This document shows, one piece after another, positions 45,301 to 57,600 of a DNA stretch of 64,000 nucleotides. A model generated the notes under the pieces. That model saw nothing but the letters and a program-made list of their open reading frames with translations. It searched no databases and was not told the DNA's origin. The stretch lies in NCBI GenBank assembly GCA_026874595.1, contig CM049307.1, positions 53,670,370 through 53,734,369 of the forward strand, in the 5' to 3' direction. The DNA is from Sipunculus nudus. Lineage: Eukaryota; Annelida; Sipuncula; Golfingiida; Sipunculidae. The first letter of the stretch is position 1. Each line of letters opens with the position of its first letter. The translations under genes were made by a program, and so were the position numbers.

Positions 45301-48300
45301 ATTAAAAATAAATGGTATTCCCAGATCGTCTCTTTTTACTGGAAAATCAGAATAAATTACATTTTGAAAAATTACCAAACATTACCTAATCTGTGTTCTT
45401 TTACGTCACTCAGCCACTCCGGGCTGTGTCCTACCACCATCTTCTGGTCCAGGTTGACCCCCGCTCCCAGGAATTTACGCGTGGAGGGCTCAGCGTTGTC
45501 CACTACCAAGGTCACTCGGTCGTGGAGAATGATAGCGGTGACGTCATGCCACGTCTCCGCCTGTAAGAGGTATATACATGCTGTTTGACTGTTAATGACG
45601 ACTTTGGTATCGCCTTATTATTAAGTTCTTTGGTTAACCCCCGTAACTCTAAACATTTTTGCTCGTTAATTTGAAAAACGTTTTAACTGCACAAGCGCAT
45701 TTCCGAACCTAGAAAATATTGTGAGGCGCTAAAGCCAACGATATATATATATATATAGTGGCTTTGTACATGTGCCTCTGAGTGCAATACATGATGTCGT
45801 TTGTGTTATTAATAACAAGTCTCCTTTTTATAGTTTAATTACAATATAGCCGCTTCAGGCGACGACATGCGAGACTGATTTAGTTGTGTTTTACTTGATT
45901 TTAATATTGTGCTGTCGATGGAATAAATTAAGGTGTATAGCTTGGTTCTCAATGTGACTTGCGCTACATATAGCCATACCACAAGGCCTGTTTATGAACC
46001 AAGCTTCAGGGACCAACCTTCCCGTCATGCATAGCTCCATGAGACCATATTTTAACAAGTGACCCATGGGTCATGACGCTCAGCTGACTGGGAAGAGATT
46101 TGCCAAAGGAAATTTTATCATCTGAATGGTAGTATATACCCATTCAACTGAAGCATCAAACAGATTAACCAACAGGCCAAGATTGTGACTGTATTTATAT
46201 ATCTCAAAAATAGAGAAAAAATGCATAAACTTAAAAAAAAATACAGGTGGTTCCACCAGTCTACAGAAACTAATAAAAACACGTACTTAATGGTCAATAT
46301 CCATGCAAAGAATCATGGTGAACTCTGCATTAGTTGTTCAGATACTTCAGCTTTTGTATCAAATTTTCCATCATTCTGAGGGATACTTTGGAGTCGTATA
46401 GCTTGAAGGATATGGGTAACAGAGACCTAATTTCAGGTTTCCACAGACACTTTTTATGGGCCTCCTTGCATGACAAGAATGAAGATTCTAAGTCCTTTTG
46501 TTACAATTTGTGCCACGTTAACAGATGACAGCATCCTTAAAGGTCTCAAAAATAGAGAAAAAAATCGTAAAAAAAACCTAAACAAATACAAGTGGTGCCA
46601 CCAGTCTGCAGAAACTGATGAAACACTCAATAATCAATATCAATGCACAGAATCATGGTGATATCTGCATTAGTTGTTCAGAAACTTCAGCTTTTGTACC
46701 AAATTGTCCAATTTTTTCTGAGGGATACTTCGGAGTCCTATAGCTTGAAGGATATGGGTAACAGAGACCTAATTTCAAGTTTCCATGGAGACTTTTCATG
46801 GGTCTCCCAGTGTGTCAAGAATGAAGATTCTAGGTCCAGTTGTTATGATTTGTGCCCTGTTAACAGGTGTTCATATATTTATAGGTCTCAAAAATAGAGA
46901 TAAAAAATTGTAAAAAAACCCGAACAAATACAGGTGGTGCCACCAGTCTGCAGAAACTGATGTAACACTCCATGATCAATATCGATACAAACAATTATGG
47001 TGATCGCTGCATTAGTTGTTCAGATACTTCAGCTTTTGTATCAATTTTTCCATTATTCTGAGCTGTACTTTGGAGTGCCATAGCTAAAAGGATTTGGGTA
47101 ACAGAGACCTAATTTCAGGTTTCCATGGAGACTTTTCATAGGTCTCTCACTGTGTCAGAAATTGAGGATTCTAGGTCCAGTCTTTACAATTTGTGCCCTG
47201 TTGACAGATGTTCACATTTTTAAAGGTCTCAAAAATAGCGAAAACAATTCGTAAAAAATCGAAAAATACAGGTGGCGCCACCAGTCTGCAGGAAGTGATG
47301 GAACTTCTCATGATCAATATGTATGCCAAAAAAAATGACTATCAGTGATGTAGTTAATGAGATATTGAAGTTTTTGTATGAAATTTTTGACTATTCTGGG
47401 GGGGTATTTTGGGGCCCCATAGCTTGAAAGATATGGGTAACAGAGACCTAATTTCTGGTTTCCATGGAGACTTTTCATAGGTCTCTCAGTGTGTCAAGAA
47501 TTAAGATTCTAGGTCCAGTCTTTACGATTTGTGTGCTGTTAACAGATGTTCACATTTACAAAGGTCTCAAAAATAGAGAAAAAAATTTGTAAAAAATCGA
47601 AAAATACAGGTGGCGCCAACAGTCTGCAGGAAATGATGAAACTTCTCATGATGAATATGTATGCAAAAAATCATGACCATCAGTGACGTAGTTAATGAGA
47701 TATTGAAGTTTTTGTATGAAATTTTTGAATATTCTGGGGGGTACTTTGAGGCACCATAGCTCAAAGGATATGGGTAACAGAGACCTAATTTCTGGTTTCC
47801 AAGGAGATTTTTCATGGACCTCTCAGAATGTAAAGTTACAAGATTCTAGGTCCAGCGGTTACGATTTGTGCCAGGTTAACGGACGGACGGACGGACGGAC
47901 AGACGGACGGACGGACGGACAGACGGACAGACGGACGACGGACAAAGAGTGATCGCTATAGCTCAGATGACTTACAGTCAGCTGAGCTAAAAAAACGGGT
48001 GTCATAACGCTGACATTCGTACCTCCAGTTCTTTCCCAACCATAACAGAAAACCCTGTCTCCTGTAAGGTACCCTCCAGCAATAAGTATGTTTGCTTCAA
48101 CCGTATTGTCAGGTGGGAGTCACACTTCTTTTTAGTGCACCTGTTGTCATGGCGATGCAGGATGACGCCGTTCGTGGAAGATGGTTTAAACCGGAAGAAA
48201 ATAAGCAGGACTTTGGACGCCTTTCCCGACTCCTCGTACTCCAAAAATGAGTCTGACTCAAAATCATATCCCACGTCTGTCTTGTCTAGAACGACACCAG

Positions 48301-51300
48301 GAAATATATACTTACATATATAGTGCATGAAACGTAACAAGAAAATACATTATAAAATAATATCACAAACATGCCATTCTAACAGACGTCATCACATTTG
48401 TTTGCCTCCAGCGTTTTATGTTTTGACATAAATGATAATAAAATAATCAATGACTTCATCCAAGGATAATTTGTCATTTCCGAACATAATCAAACTAAAT
48501 ATAACATGGGTTTATATATATACCATTTTTACTAACTTTCATACAGATCATAAGTTAAAAGAGAATTTTTATTACGCTCTCTCCTCCTGTTTGTTTAACT
48601 TGAGTTTATGGTAAACGCTAAAACTGTTCCAAAGTACAAATCTTGCCCAGAGAGCATATGTATGTGCGTCCGTAACCGCTATCTTGAAGTTCGTTTCGTA
48701 CTGAAATTTGTTTTACAAAGTACCCTACAACCTAATATTTAAATATAATTTCATTAAATATTTTAAAATCATGTTGCATGGTTTAAGCTAGACATATTAG
48801 ATATTTTCATTCGTTTTTCTTTCCAGAAAAAAATAACATAAAAACTTACCTATACAGGGTTCATCAATACAGTGTAGAATTTCAGTGGCCGGCCCTGTGC
48901 AGTGACTTCCGGCTCCAACGGGTGCAGGGTCAGTGCATGTTCGTTCACGCATGCGCACTCCCCAACCACATTTGCTGGTGCATTTTGTCCATTCTGCCCA
49001 AGCGGACCAGTCTCCCCTTACTGAAATAAGAAAATACATGAATTTTAGTGCTTCTTTCATTGGATATACAATAGACATGGTAGGATCACTATGGTTCATG
49101 CACTCGAGTACATACCCGTGACAAGAAGTATATTCTCCTAATGTGCAGCTATTAGTATGATAAAATGTGAAATAATGTTATAATTATAATTTCAGGTATG
49201 TATATACGTAGTGCAATGTAGCACAACACAATGGTTTATGCACTAGCGGCATTTTGCCACACACACGTCAACGTATAGGCCTATGTGCCATGGGTCTTGA
49301 TTCGTGGGGACAGAGGGGGGCATGAAACTCTGAACGTTTTAGGAGTGGTACCGGGGGGACAAAGTATCGCGGGGAAGAGGAGGGGACATGAAAATCTCTA
49401 CGTTTTAGAGTGGTACCGGGGGACAAAGTATCGTGGGGGAGAGAGGGGGACATGAAACTCAGAACGTTTTAAGTGGTACCGGGGGACAAAGTTTCGTGGG
49501 TGAGGGAGGGTGACATGAAACTCTGAACAATTTAGGAGTGGTGCCGGGGGACAAAGTATCGTGGGGGAGAGAGGGAGACATGGAATTCTGAACGTTTTTA
49601 GGATTGTAACCGAGGACGAAGTATTGAAGTATTGTGGGGAGAGAGGGGGACATGAAACTCAGAAGGTTTTAGGAGTGGTACCGGGGGACAAAGTATCGTG
49701 GGGGAGAGAGGGGACATGAAACTCTGAACGTTGTAGAATTGTAACCGAGGACAAAGTATCGTGGGGGAGAGAGGGGGCATGAAACTCTGAACAATTTAGG
49801 AGTGGTACCGGGGTACACAAAGTATCGTGGGGGAGAGAGGGAGACATGAAACTCTGAACAATTTAGGAGTGGTGCCGGGGGACTAAGTATCGTGGGGGAG
49901 AGAGGGAGACATGAAACTCTGAACGTTTTAGGATTGTAACCGAGGACAAAGTATTATGGGGGAGAGAGGGGGACATGAAACTCAGAACGTTTTAGGAGTG
50001 GTGCCGGGGGACAAAGTATCGTGGGGGAGAGAGGGGGCATGAAACTGAACGTTTTAGGAGTGGTACCGAGGACAAAGTATCGTGGGGTAGAGAGGGGGAC
50101 ATGAAACCCAGAACGTTTTTTGAGTGGTACCGAGAACAAAGTACCGTGGGGGAGAGAGGGGGACATGAAACTCTGAACGTTTTAAGAGTGTTACCGAGGA
50201 CAAAGTATCGTGGGGGAGAGAGGGGGACATGAAACTCAGAACGTTTTAAGTGGTACCGGGGGACAAAGTTTCGTGGGTGAGGGAGGGTGACATGAAACTC
50301 TGAACAATTTAGGAGTGGTGCCGGGGGACAAAGTATCGTGGGGGAGAGAGGGAGACATGAAATTCTGAACGTTTTTGGATTGTAACCGAGGACGAAGTAT
50401 TGAAGTATTGTGGGGAGAGAGGGGGACATGAAACTCAGAACGTTTTAGGAGTGGCACCGGGGGACAAAGTATCGTGGGGGAGAGAGGGGACATGAAACTC
50501 TGAACGTTGTAGAATTGTAACCGAGGACGAAGTATTGAAGTATTGTGGGGAGAGAGGGGGACATGAAACTCAGAACGACCATGTATATGTTATAAGGTAT
50601 ATACAGACATGGCACGGGGAAACCTACCGGGACACGGGTCTGTGTTACACGGGCGTACACCCCTTGCCTGGCCCTTACATACAGCCGGTAACTTCTTTTC
50701 ACGTTTGGCGGACCAACGACACACCCTTTTTCTCTTGGACACACCGCCCCCGCAAGAAGTGGTGCATGCCGACCAGTCTGACCACTCGCCGAAGGAGGGG
50801 TCCTTTCTTTTTTCTGTGACACATAAATTTGAAAGAAACGTTATATATTCTGATCAATAAGTATAGGAAGGTAAAGTCTGACTACAGGTTTATGAAATAT
50901 AAAAAAGTGTGAAAGGCAACAGGTGGTTGTATATATAGTCTGATACCAGTGATGATGTCCGTCTCATTCGACTTAATAGTTTGCCTTCCTGGCCTTTCAT
51001 TATTACTCGAGATATATACGAAATATGAGATATAAGACATTGCATTTGTACATTCATTATAGATAAAGCATGTTAATCAAGTGAAAAATCCGACTTTGTA
51101 TTTCTAAACGATCGGTCAACTGTTTACCGCTGGGTATCTAGCCCAAAGTAGAATTAACAAGTAAAATAACAGGCGATATATGACATGTATAGATATCCGT
51201 AAAACTACACATACTCAATTTTTACTCTATATATACACACTTCAGCTCCTGAAAATGACTATGAACATGCAAATTACCAAGGATGTTCCCTACTTTACAT

Positions 51301-51416
51301 ATAATGTACATGTCTTTTAAATGACTGAAAGAATATAACCTCGGCGCACTACAGAATATATACGTTTATTATAATATATGTGTCGTTGACACTATATAGG
51401 CCTTTGATAAACAATT

Positions 51417-51501
<85 letters not shown>

Positions 51502-54500
51502 TCTATATCTAAAATGTTCTCCTACCGGGACACCTAGCCTCTCTACATAAAGTTTCCTGAGCGCCTATCCCCATGCACGACCCGCCGTTTTTCGGAGTAG
51601 GTTTGTTGCATCTCCGGTACCGCATCCGAAAACCTTTTCCGCACGTGACCGAACATGTCGTCCACTCCAGCCAGTTGTTCCAACCTCCGCGTTCTGCACA
51701 AATAATCATATTCATGATAGATATATATATATAAATTTAGCTAAACCTGAGGCCTTATAAATGTATTGTTAATCATGATGGAACATCATAATGAAACGTT
51801 CTGGTGTGACTCTTGTTTTGTTGAGGTTAAATATTCTAAAACTTAGGCCTTAGGCGAAAAAAGGTAGGGTTCTCAGGCACCCCGCGCGTCAATTTTACCC
51901 CCCCCCCCCCGCAACAACAATTTTTTATTTTGATTTTCAATAGAAACTTACCAATTTTGAGCTCCAGCCGCTCGGACATTTCTTTCAAGAAGATAAAATA
52001 GTACAATTTTGATCAGATTTCCTTTATTATCGTGCTTTTCCCTGATCATATGACAATTTTATCGAAACGTTAAAACAGTTTTAAAAATCGCCCCCGCGCA
52101 CTGATTTCTGTAAGAAAAGTGCCTGAGAACAAATCCTTTTTATTGCTTGCCGGAAATCTTCGATTTCTGCAAGCAGGTTGGTCAGTCGCGGATGTCTGTT
52201 TGTCTGTTTGTTTGTTTGTCTGTCTGTCTGTCTGTCTGTGTACTCTCTACAGGCCACAATTTTCCAGCAATTGCTTTCAGACTTATACAGCTGGTAGAAA
52301 AGCAAAAGTCCTGGAGGCCTATTTTTTTGGGCATTATAGGTCAAATGTCAAGGTCAAGGTCATCGAAAGTATACAAAACGGTTTTTTGTTCATATCTGTG
52401 TTAATATTGGTCGTATCTACTTCAACAGTAGCTCATTTTTATCGTCATTCCAAGGCCTGTTTTCTGGTGTGTAGCTGACACAATTTGCGGTAACCATGGT
52501 AACGCATTTTTGGGGAAAAGTGCTGATATTTTTCTAAATTTGTCAGTTTTAAAGCTACAGAGGTCTAGTTTTTTGCTTCAGGTAGCATTCACCTAGTACT
52601 ACAAGATTCTATTAAGAGTCTCGCAATATCTCGTATAATATCTCGTCAAACGAGATATTTCGAGATTTCAGTAATCTTGCCCTGGAGGCCACAGTTTTGC
52701 AGGAATCTTTTTGAAACTGGCATATCTTAAGTCCTACACTATTATCTCGAAATCAATTTTTCATTTTTTTAATTCGGCCGCTAGGGGGCGCTGGGTGCAA
52801 ACCTCTCCAACATATCATGTTTTGGCAATATCTCCAAAATTATAAGCCTCAATTACAAAAACTATATTGTATTTTTTTCCTCTAAGTCTTCTTCATGAAC
52901 TCGTTTAGTCATCTGGTCTCAATCTTGTGTCACTTTGTCTGTGTGTCCGTCTGTTTCTCAGTTGTCCTCAAATCCGCTTGCTTGCCGGTTCTTGCGTCTC
53001 ACATATAGCATTCTACAGGACACAGTTTTGAAAGAATCTTTTTAAAACTATTACATCTTATGTCTTACACTAATATCTCGAAACCAATTTTTCATTTTCC
53101 AGAATTGGCCGCTAGGGGGCGGTGCACTCAAACTTGCACAACATATCATTTTTTGGCCATATCTCCAAAACTATAAACATCATTTACATAAACTATAGCT
53201 TATTTTCTTCCTCTGGGTCTTTCCAAAAACCTGGTGTTTTCATTTGGTTTCAATCTTGAGTCACTTTGTCTGTGTGTCCGTCTGTTTCTCAGTTGTCCTC
53301 AAATTCGCTTGCTTGCCGGTTCTTGCGTCTCACATATAGCATTCTACAGGCCACAGTTTTGAAAGAATCCTTTTAAAACTATTACATCTTATGTCTTACA
53401 CTAATATCTCGAAACCGATTTTTCATTTTCCAGAATTGGCCGCTAGGGGGCGGTGCACTCAAACTTGCACAACATGTCATTTTTTGGCCATATCTCCAAA
53501 ACTATTAACCTCATTTACATAAATTATAGCTTATTATCTTCCTCTTAGGTTTCTTCATAACATGATTAAGTCATCTGTTCTCAATCTTGGGTCAGTATGT
53601 TTGCCTGTTTGTCAGTTGTCCTCAATTTCGCCTGCTTCCTGGTTCTTGCGTCTCACATGTAGCATTCTACTGGCCACAGTTTTGAAGGAATCGTTTTGTA
53701 AATTACACTTGTCATATATCGTGATGATATCTGGAAGTCCTATGTTTATTATTCAAATAAGTCAAAGGTCAAGGTCAAGGTGATCAAAATATATCAAAAT
53801 CTTATTTTCTTTAGAACTTTGTTAATATTGGTTCTTTCTTCACAAACTATGGATTATTTTCTTTCACTTTGACACTGCTCGTTCATCTGTCTAACACAGT
53901 GTCATTTCCGGCAAGCGCGTGACCTCTGGTCATCTAGTTTATTTATTCATTTATTTTTGCCTTATCACTGCGCTATAATTGATATTGGAACTACATGTAA
54001 TTCATGAGACCGTCTGGTGTAAATCCTTTTCGTCAAAAGGTCTGGAAGCTGTATAAAGCATTGGGCGCCAACAGTTCCAGAACAGATTGTCCTCTTTAGG
54101 TATATATGTGAAAAATGATCTAAATTATCATTTTCGAACAAGAAAGTTTGCGCATACGCCTACAAAAGGAGCCATCATTTTTTAAAGCACAGTAACCAAT
54201 AAGAGTACACCAAACGGCATTTTACTGTCTTCCGTTTGTAACGCGGCTGCCCTCGGAAGGTTGACACATATATACTTCTAATCAGAAAAAGTTTCAATAA
54301 AAGCAATGTGCGTTCTTTTTTGTGATGTGTTGAGTACCATTTTTCATAAAATAAAAATATTTATGGCTGGATACGGTGAATAGCAGTGACCGGCTGTATT
54401 AAAGCCATCGATATTTATGACTTTTTATTTCTCAGCAACTGTACCCGATGGGCGCGCATAAACCTTGATAAACAGACTTAAACGACTCGAGTAGGCTTAC

Positions 54501-54610
54501 CAGCCCGATTATCCGATTACCTACTGAGTCGGGTTGTTACGGCTAGGTATACTTAATTTGCACCTTTCTTTACAACATAGACCAAATAAATCCCAAGAAT
54601 ATTCTAGTTA

Positions 54611-54662
<52 letters not shown>

Positions 54663-57600
54663 CCTCGAAATTTCTTACTACAAGGGGAACCCGATAAAAT
54701 GGTCGCACTCACCAGACGGTCGTCTTAGCAAGGTCTCATATAAAGAGCAAAAAAAAAAAAATATATGCGAAATCGTTCATCCGAACAAAAAGCCTGCCCC
54801 GAGGCTTTCGGATAAACGACGCTCTATTGTAATTTGTATTAATTTTTATTCATTATTTTGAATTTGCATAATGTGAATCATCATACCGACCACGATTCAT
54901 CAATCTGCCCCTCCACTGTTACATGATAAAGATGTAAATTATATGACCTTATTGGGCATCCATATTTAATATATATATATCGTTCATTCATTTTTTCTGA
55001 TATATAATATATATTCTTATATATTTAATAAACAGGAGGGGAAAACATTATTTTTAAATTTTTCTCACAGGAGCAATATTCTATGATTACAAACACAACA
55101 TAACATTTTATTTTTAAAATGATCATAACCCCAGCCAGTCTCATGCGAAAACAAACCGGATGTTTAAGTTAGGCGACAAATAAACAGAACTCAACTCGCA
55201 GTGAACATGTTTATGTCTGGCAGACAATGTTTGTTTTATTACCAAGTAGAAACTCCAGTAACAAGATATAAAGTGGCTTCACTGGGAACCTGGACGGTTA
55301 ATGAGGCCAAAACGATCGTCTGCCGCGTGCGTTAAGTTCGGTTATCTGCCAAAACGAGGCTCTCTGTGACAATTTGGAGGCCTCAGGTCCCCGTGATGAA
55401 TTTGACTGATATTCAGCGAGGAGAGACGCACCGGTCAGTGCCGACAGTGTGAATAATGTGATGATTGTGCTAATATACGGGAATCTGTATCTCATACAAA
55501 GTCTTCGTGTAAATTGCTCGAAAAAGAGTTGCTTGAATTATAACGCAGGATATAAAGACAATACTAACATCCAGTGGTGCCGGATTTCGGTAAAGTGAAA
55601 TAAGGCACACCTTGAATGCATGGCCTAACGATCAACGGAACGTCACCAAAAACAGGGGGGGGGGGGGGAGGGAGGGATTGGGGAGGTGTTACAAAATTAT
55701 ATCTTTTAGTCGTACGGAATCTTTAAAAAAGACCATGCAACAAACTCCCATGACTGTATCTCTCTATTTTAAAGCCTGAAAATATAAAAAAATATGTAAT
55801 GGGCATATAACTGTTTTCAATTACTTTCTTTTGTAATTTTTTGTTGTTGGAGGTAACCGCCTCCATTTTTGCTGCTAGCTAAAGTTATAATGGTACATCT
55901 GCAGAATTCCAATCCGGTTTCAGGCAACATGACAGGGCAGCAGTTCATGCTTCCTCTCCTTTTATATCCTTGTGTTAACCATGCCTGGTGACTTCTGCAC
56001 CTTCGGGCCCTGGGTGTGTAATCGTCCCCATTGCTTAGGCATACCACAGAGGAACCCCCGAAAGGCGCACTCGTTCGTGAAACAAGGCCGTTAGACACGG
56101 CCTTCCCACTGAGCCCGCAGAGCGCTCACCCTTGGTTGGAACCGACCGTGAACAATTATTGTGTAGTTTATGATGTTCTTTATTACAATTATACGGATGG
56201 GTTTGGTGTAGTGTGTTGAAGTACCTGTGCATATCTTCGTGTTACAAAACTGCTGCTGTACGCTCTCTCCTTTACACAGCAGCTTTTCATCTGCACAAAG
56301 TCGAATTCTACGTCTCAAACCACCACCGCAACGAGCCGAGCAATCACTCCAAGGGGTCCAGGCGCCGTGCTGGTCCTCAAGCTCCGGGCTGAGAATCACG
56401 TGGTATGGGTCTCCCTCTGCTGGGTAATCTAAGTGCTATACAGAAACATTGACGAGGAATTACAAATTGCATGTATGTGACTCAGAGCTGTCGCAAGATT
56501 ACTAACAGACAAAAATTGGATAGAATAGAAGGGGAAAAACTATAAACGTTATGCTAATGGATAAATCATAGAGACAGACCGACAGACAGACAGACATATA
56601 GGGGGGGGGGGGGGGGGGGGGGTCATATAAAAGGTAGTTCCTGCATGTCTTCGGTGAAATAAAAAATAATGTACCTCGTTTGTGTACTATATTGAGTTTG
56701 CCCTAGAAGACGCGTCCCGACAAGACGTACTTAATTTGATTATAACTATATAACTAAGTATCCCGCTGGGACGCAGCTCCATAAGACGCATGCGACTTGC
56801 ATAATATATGGGTTTTGACATGGAACTTATATGGAACTAATATATTGGTTTAAACAGGTCCCCCCCCGCCCCCCCCCCCCCCAAAAAAAAAAAAATCCAG
56901 AGTGACTTCATTTTACAGGGAATCCCTTTGTTCACTGAGACCCTAAGCGTGAAGATGGCTACTGTGGCTTATTCTCATTAAAATATGTTAACGTCCAACT
57001 TCGCAGTGCGCCGACATCGCAACGCGCAAAGTTTGGGCAACCACATTTTTGAATAAGTTCCCAGACGATTTATATTCATTCATATTTTCGAACAATACAT
57101 ACCTAATACTTTATTGTAACAAAAACATTAACTGTAGTTCGGAATACCTTACCTTCACGAGGCTGCCTAATGCTGTATTAAATGGCAGGTAATCTGATGA
57201 GAAAAAAAATAACATATTTTATTGTAAGGTCCCATAACAACAAGCGTGAAGGCAGCAGTATATTCTACTTGAGCAGGCGCGGATCCAGGTTTTTTTGCAG
57301 GGAGGGGTCAAAGTGTGTCATGCATAAAATTGTGTAAAAAAAGGTCGTTGGTTGAGGGTTGGGTTGGGGGGGGGGGGGGTTTCGACCTCCGAATAACCCC
57401 GTCATACATATGATTTGTCTAAAGAAAAAGGTTGTTGGTTGAGAGCGGAGGGTTTGAAATTGTGGTTCGATCCCCAACCAGACTCAGTTGTGGCTCTGTT
57501 GTAAACACAGAGCCACAGGTCCCTGCCTTCATTTATTTAGCGGACGGGGATAGGCTACACCTGATATCGGGTAGGCCCTACCTATCCCAGTGCCTCTGTC

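Noticed and set aside
49268-50500. Long Pro/Ser/Leu-rich open frames on the - strand
   Set aside because: They are produced by the 65-bp minisatellite, change frame from unit to unit and have no splice or start context.
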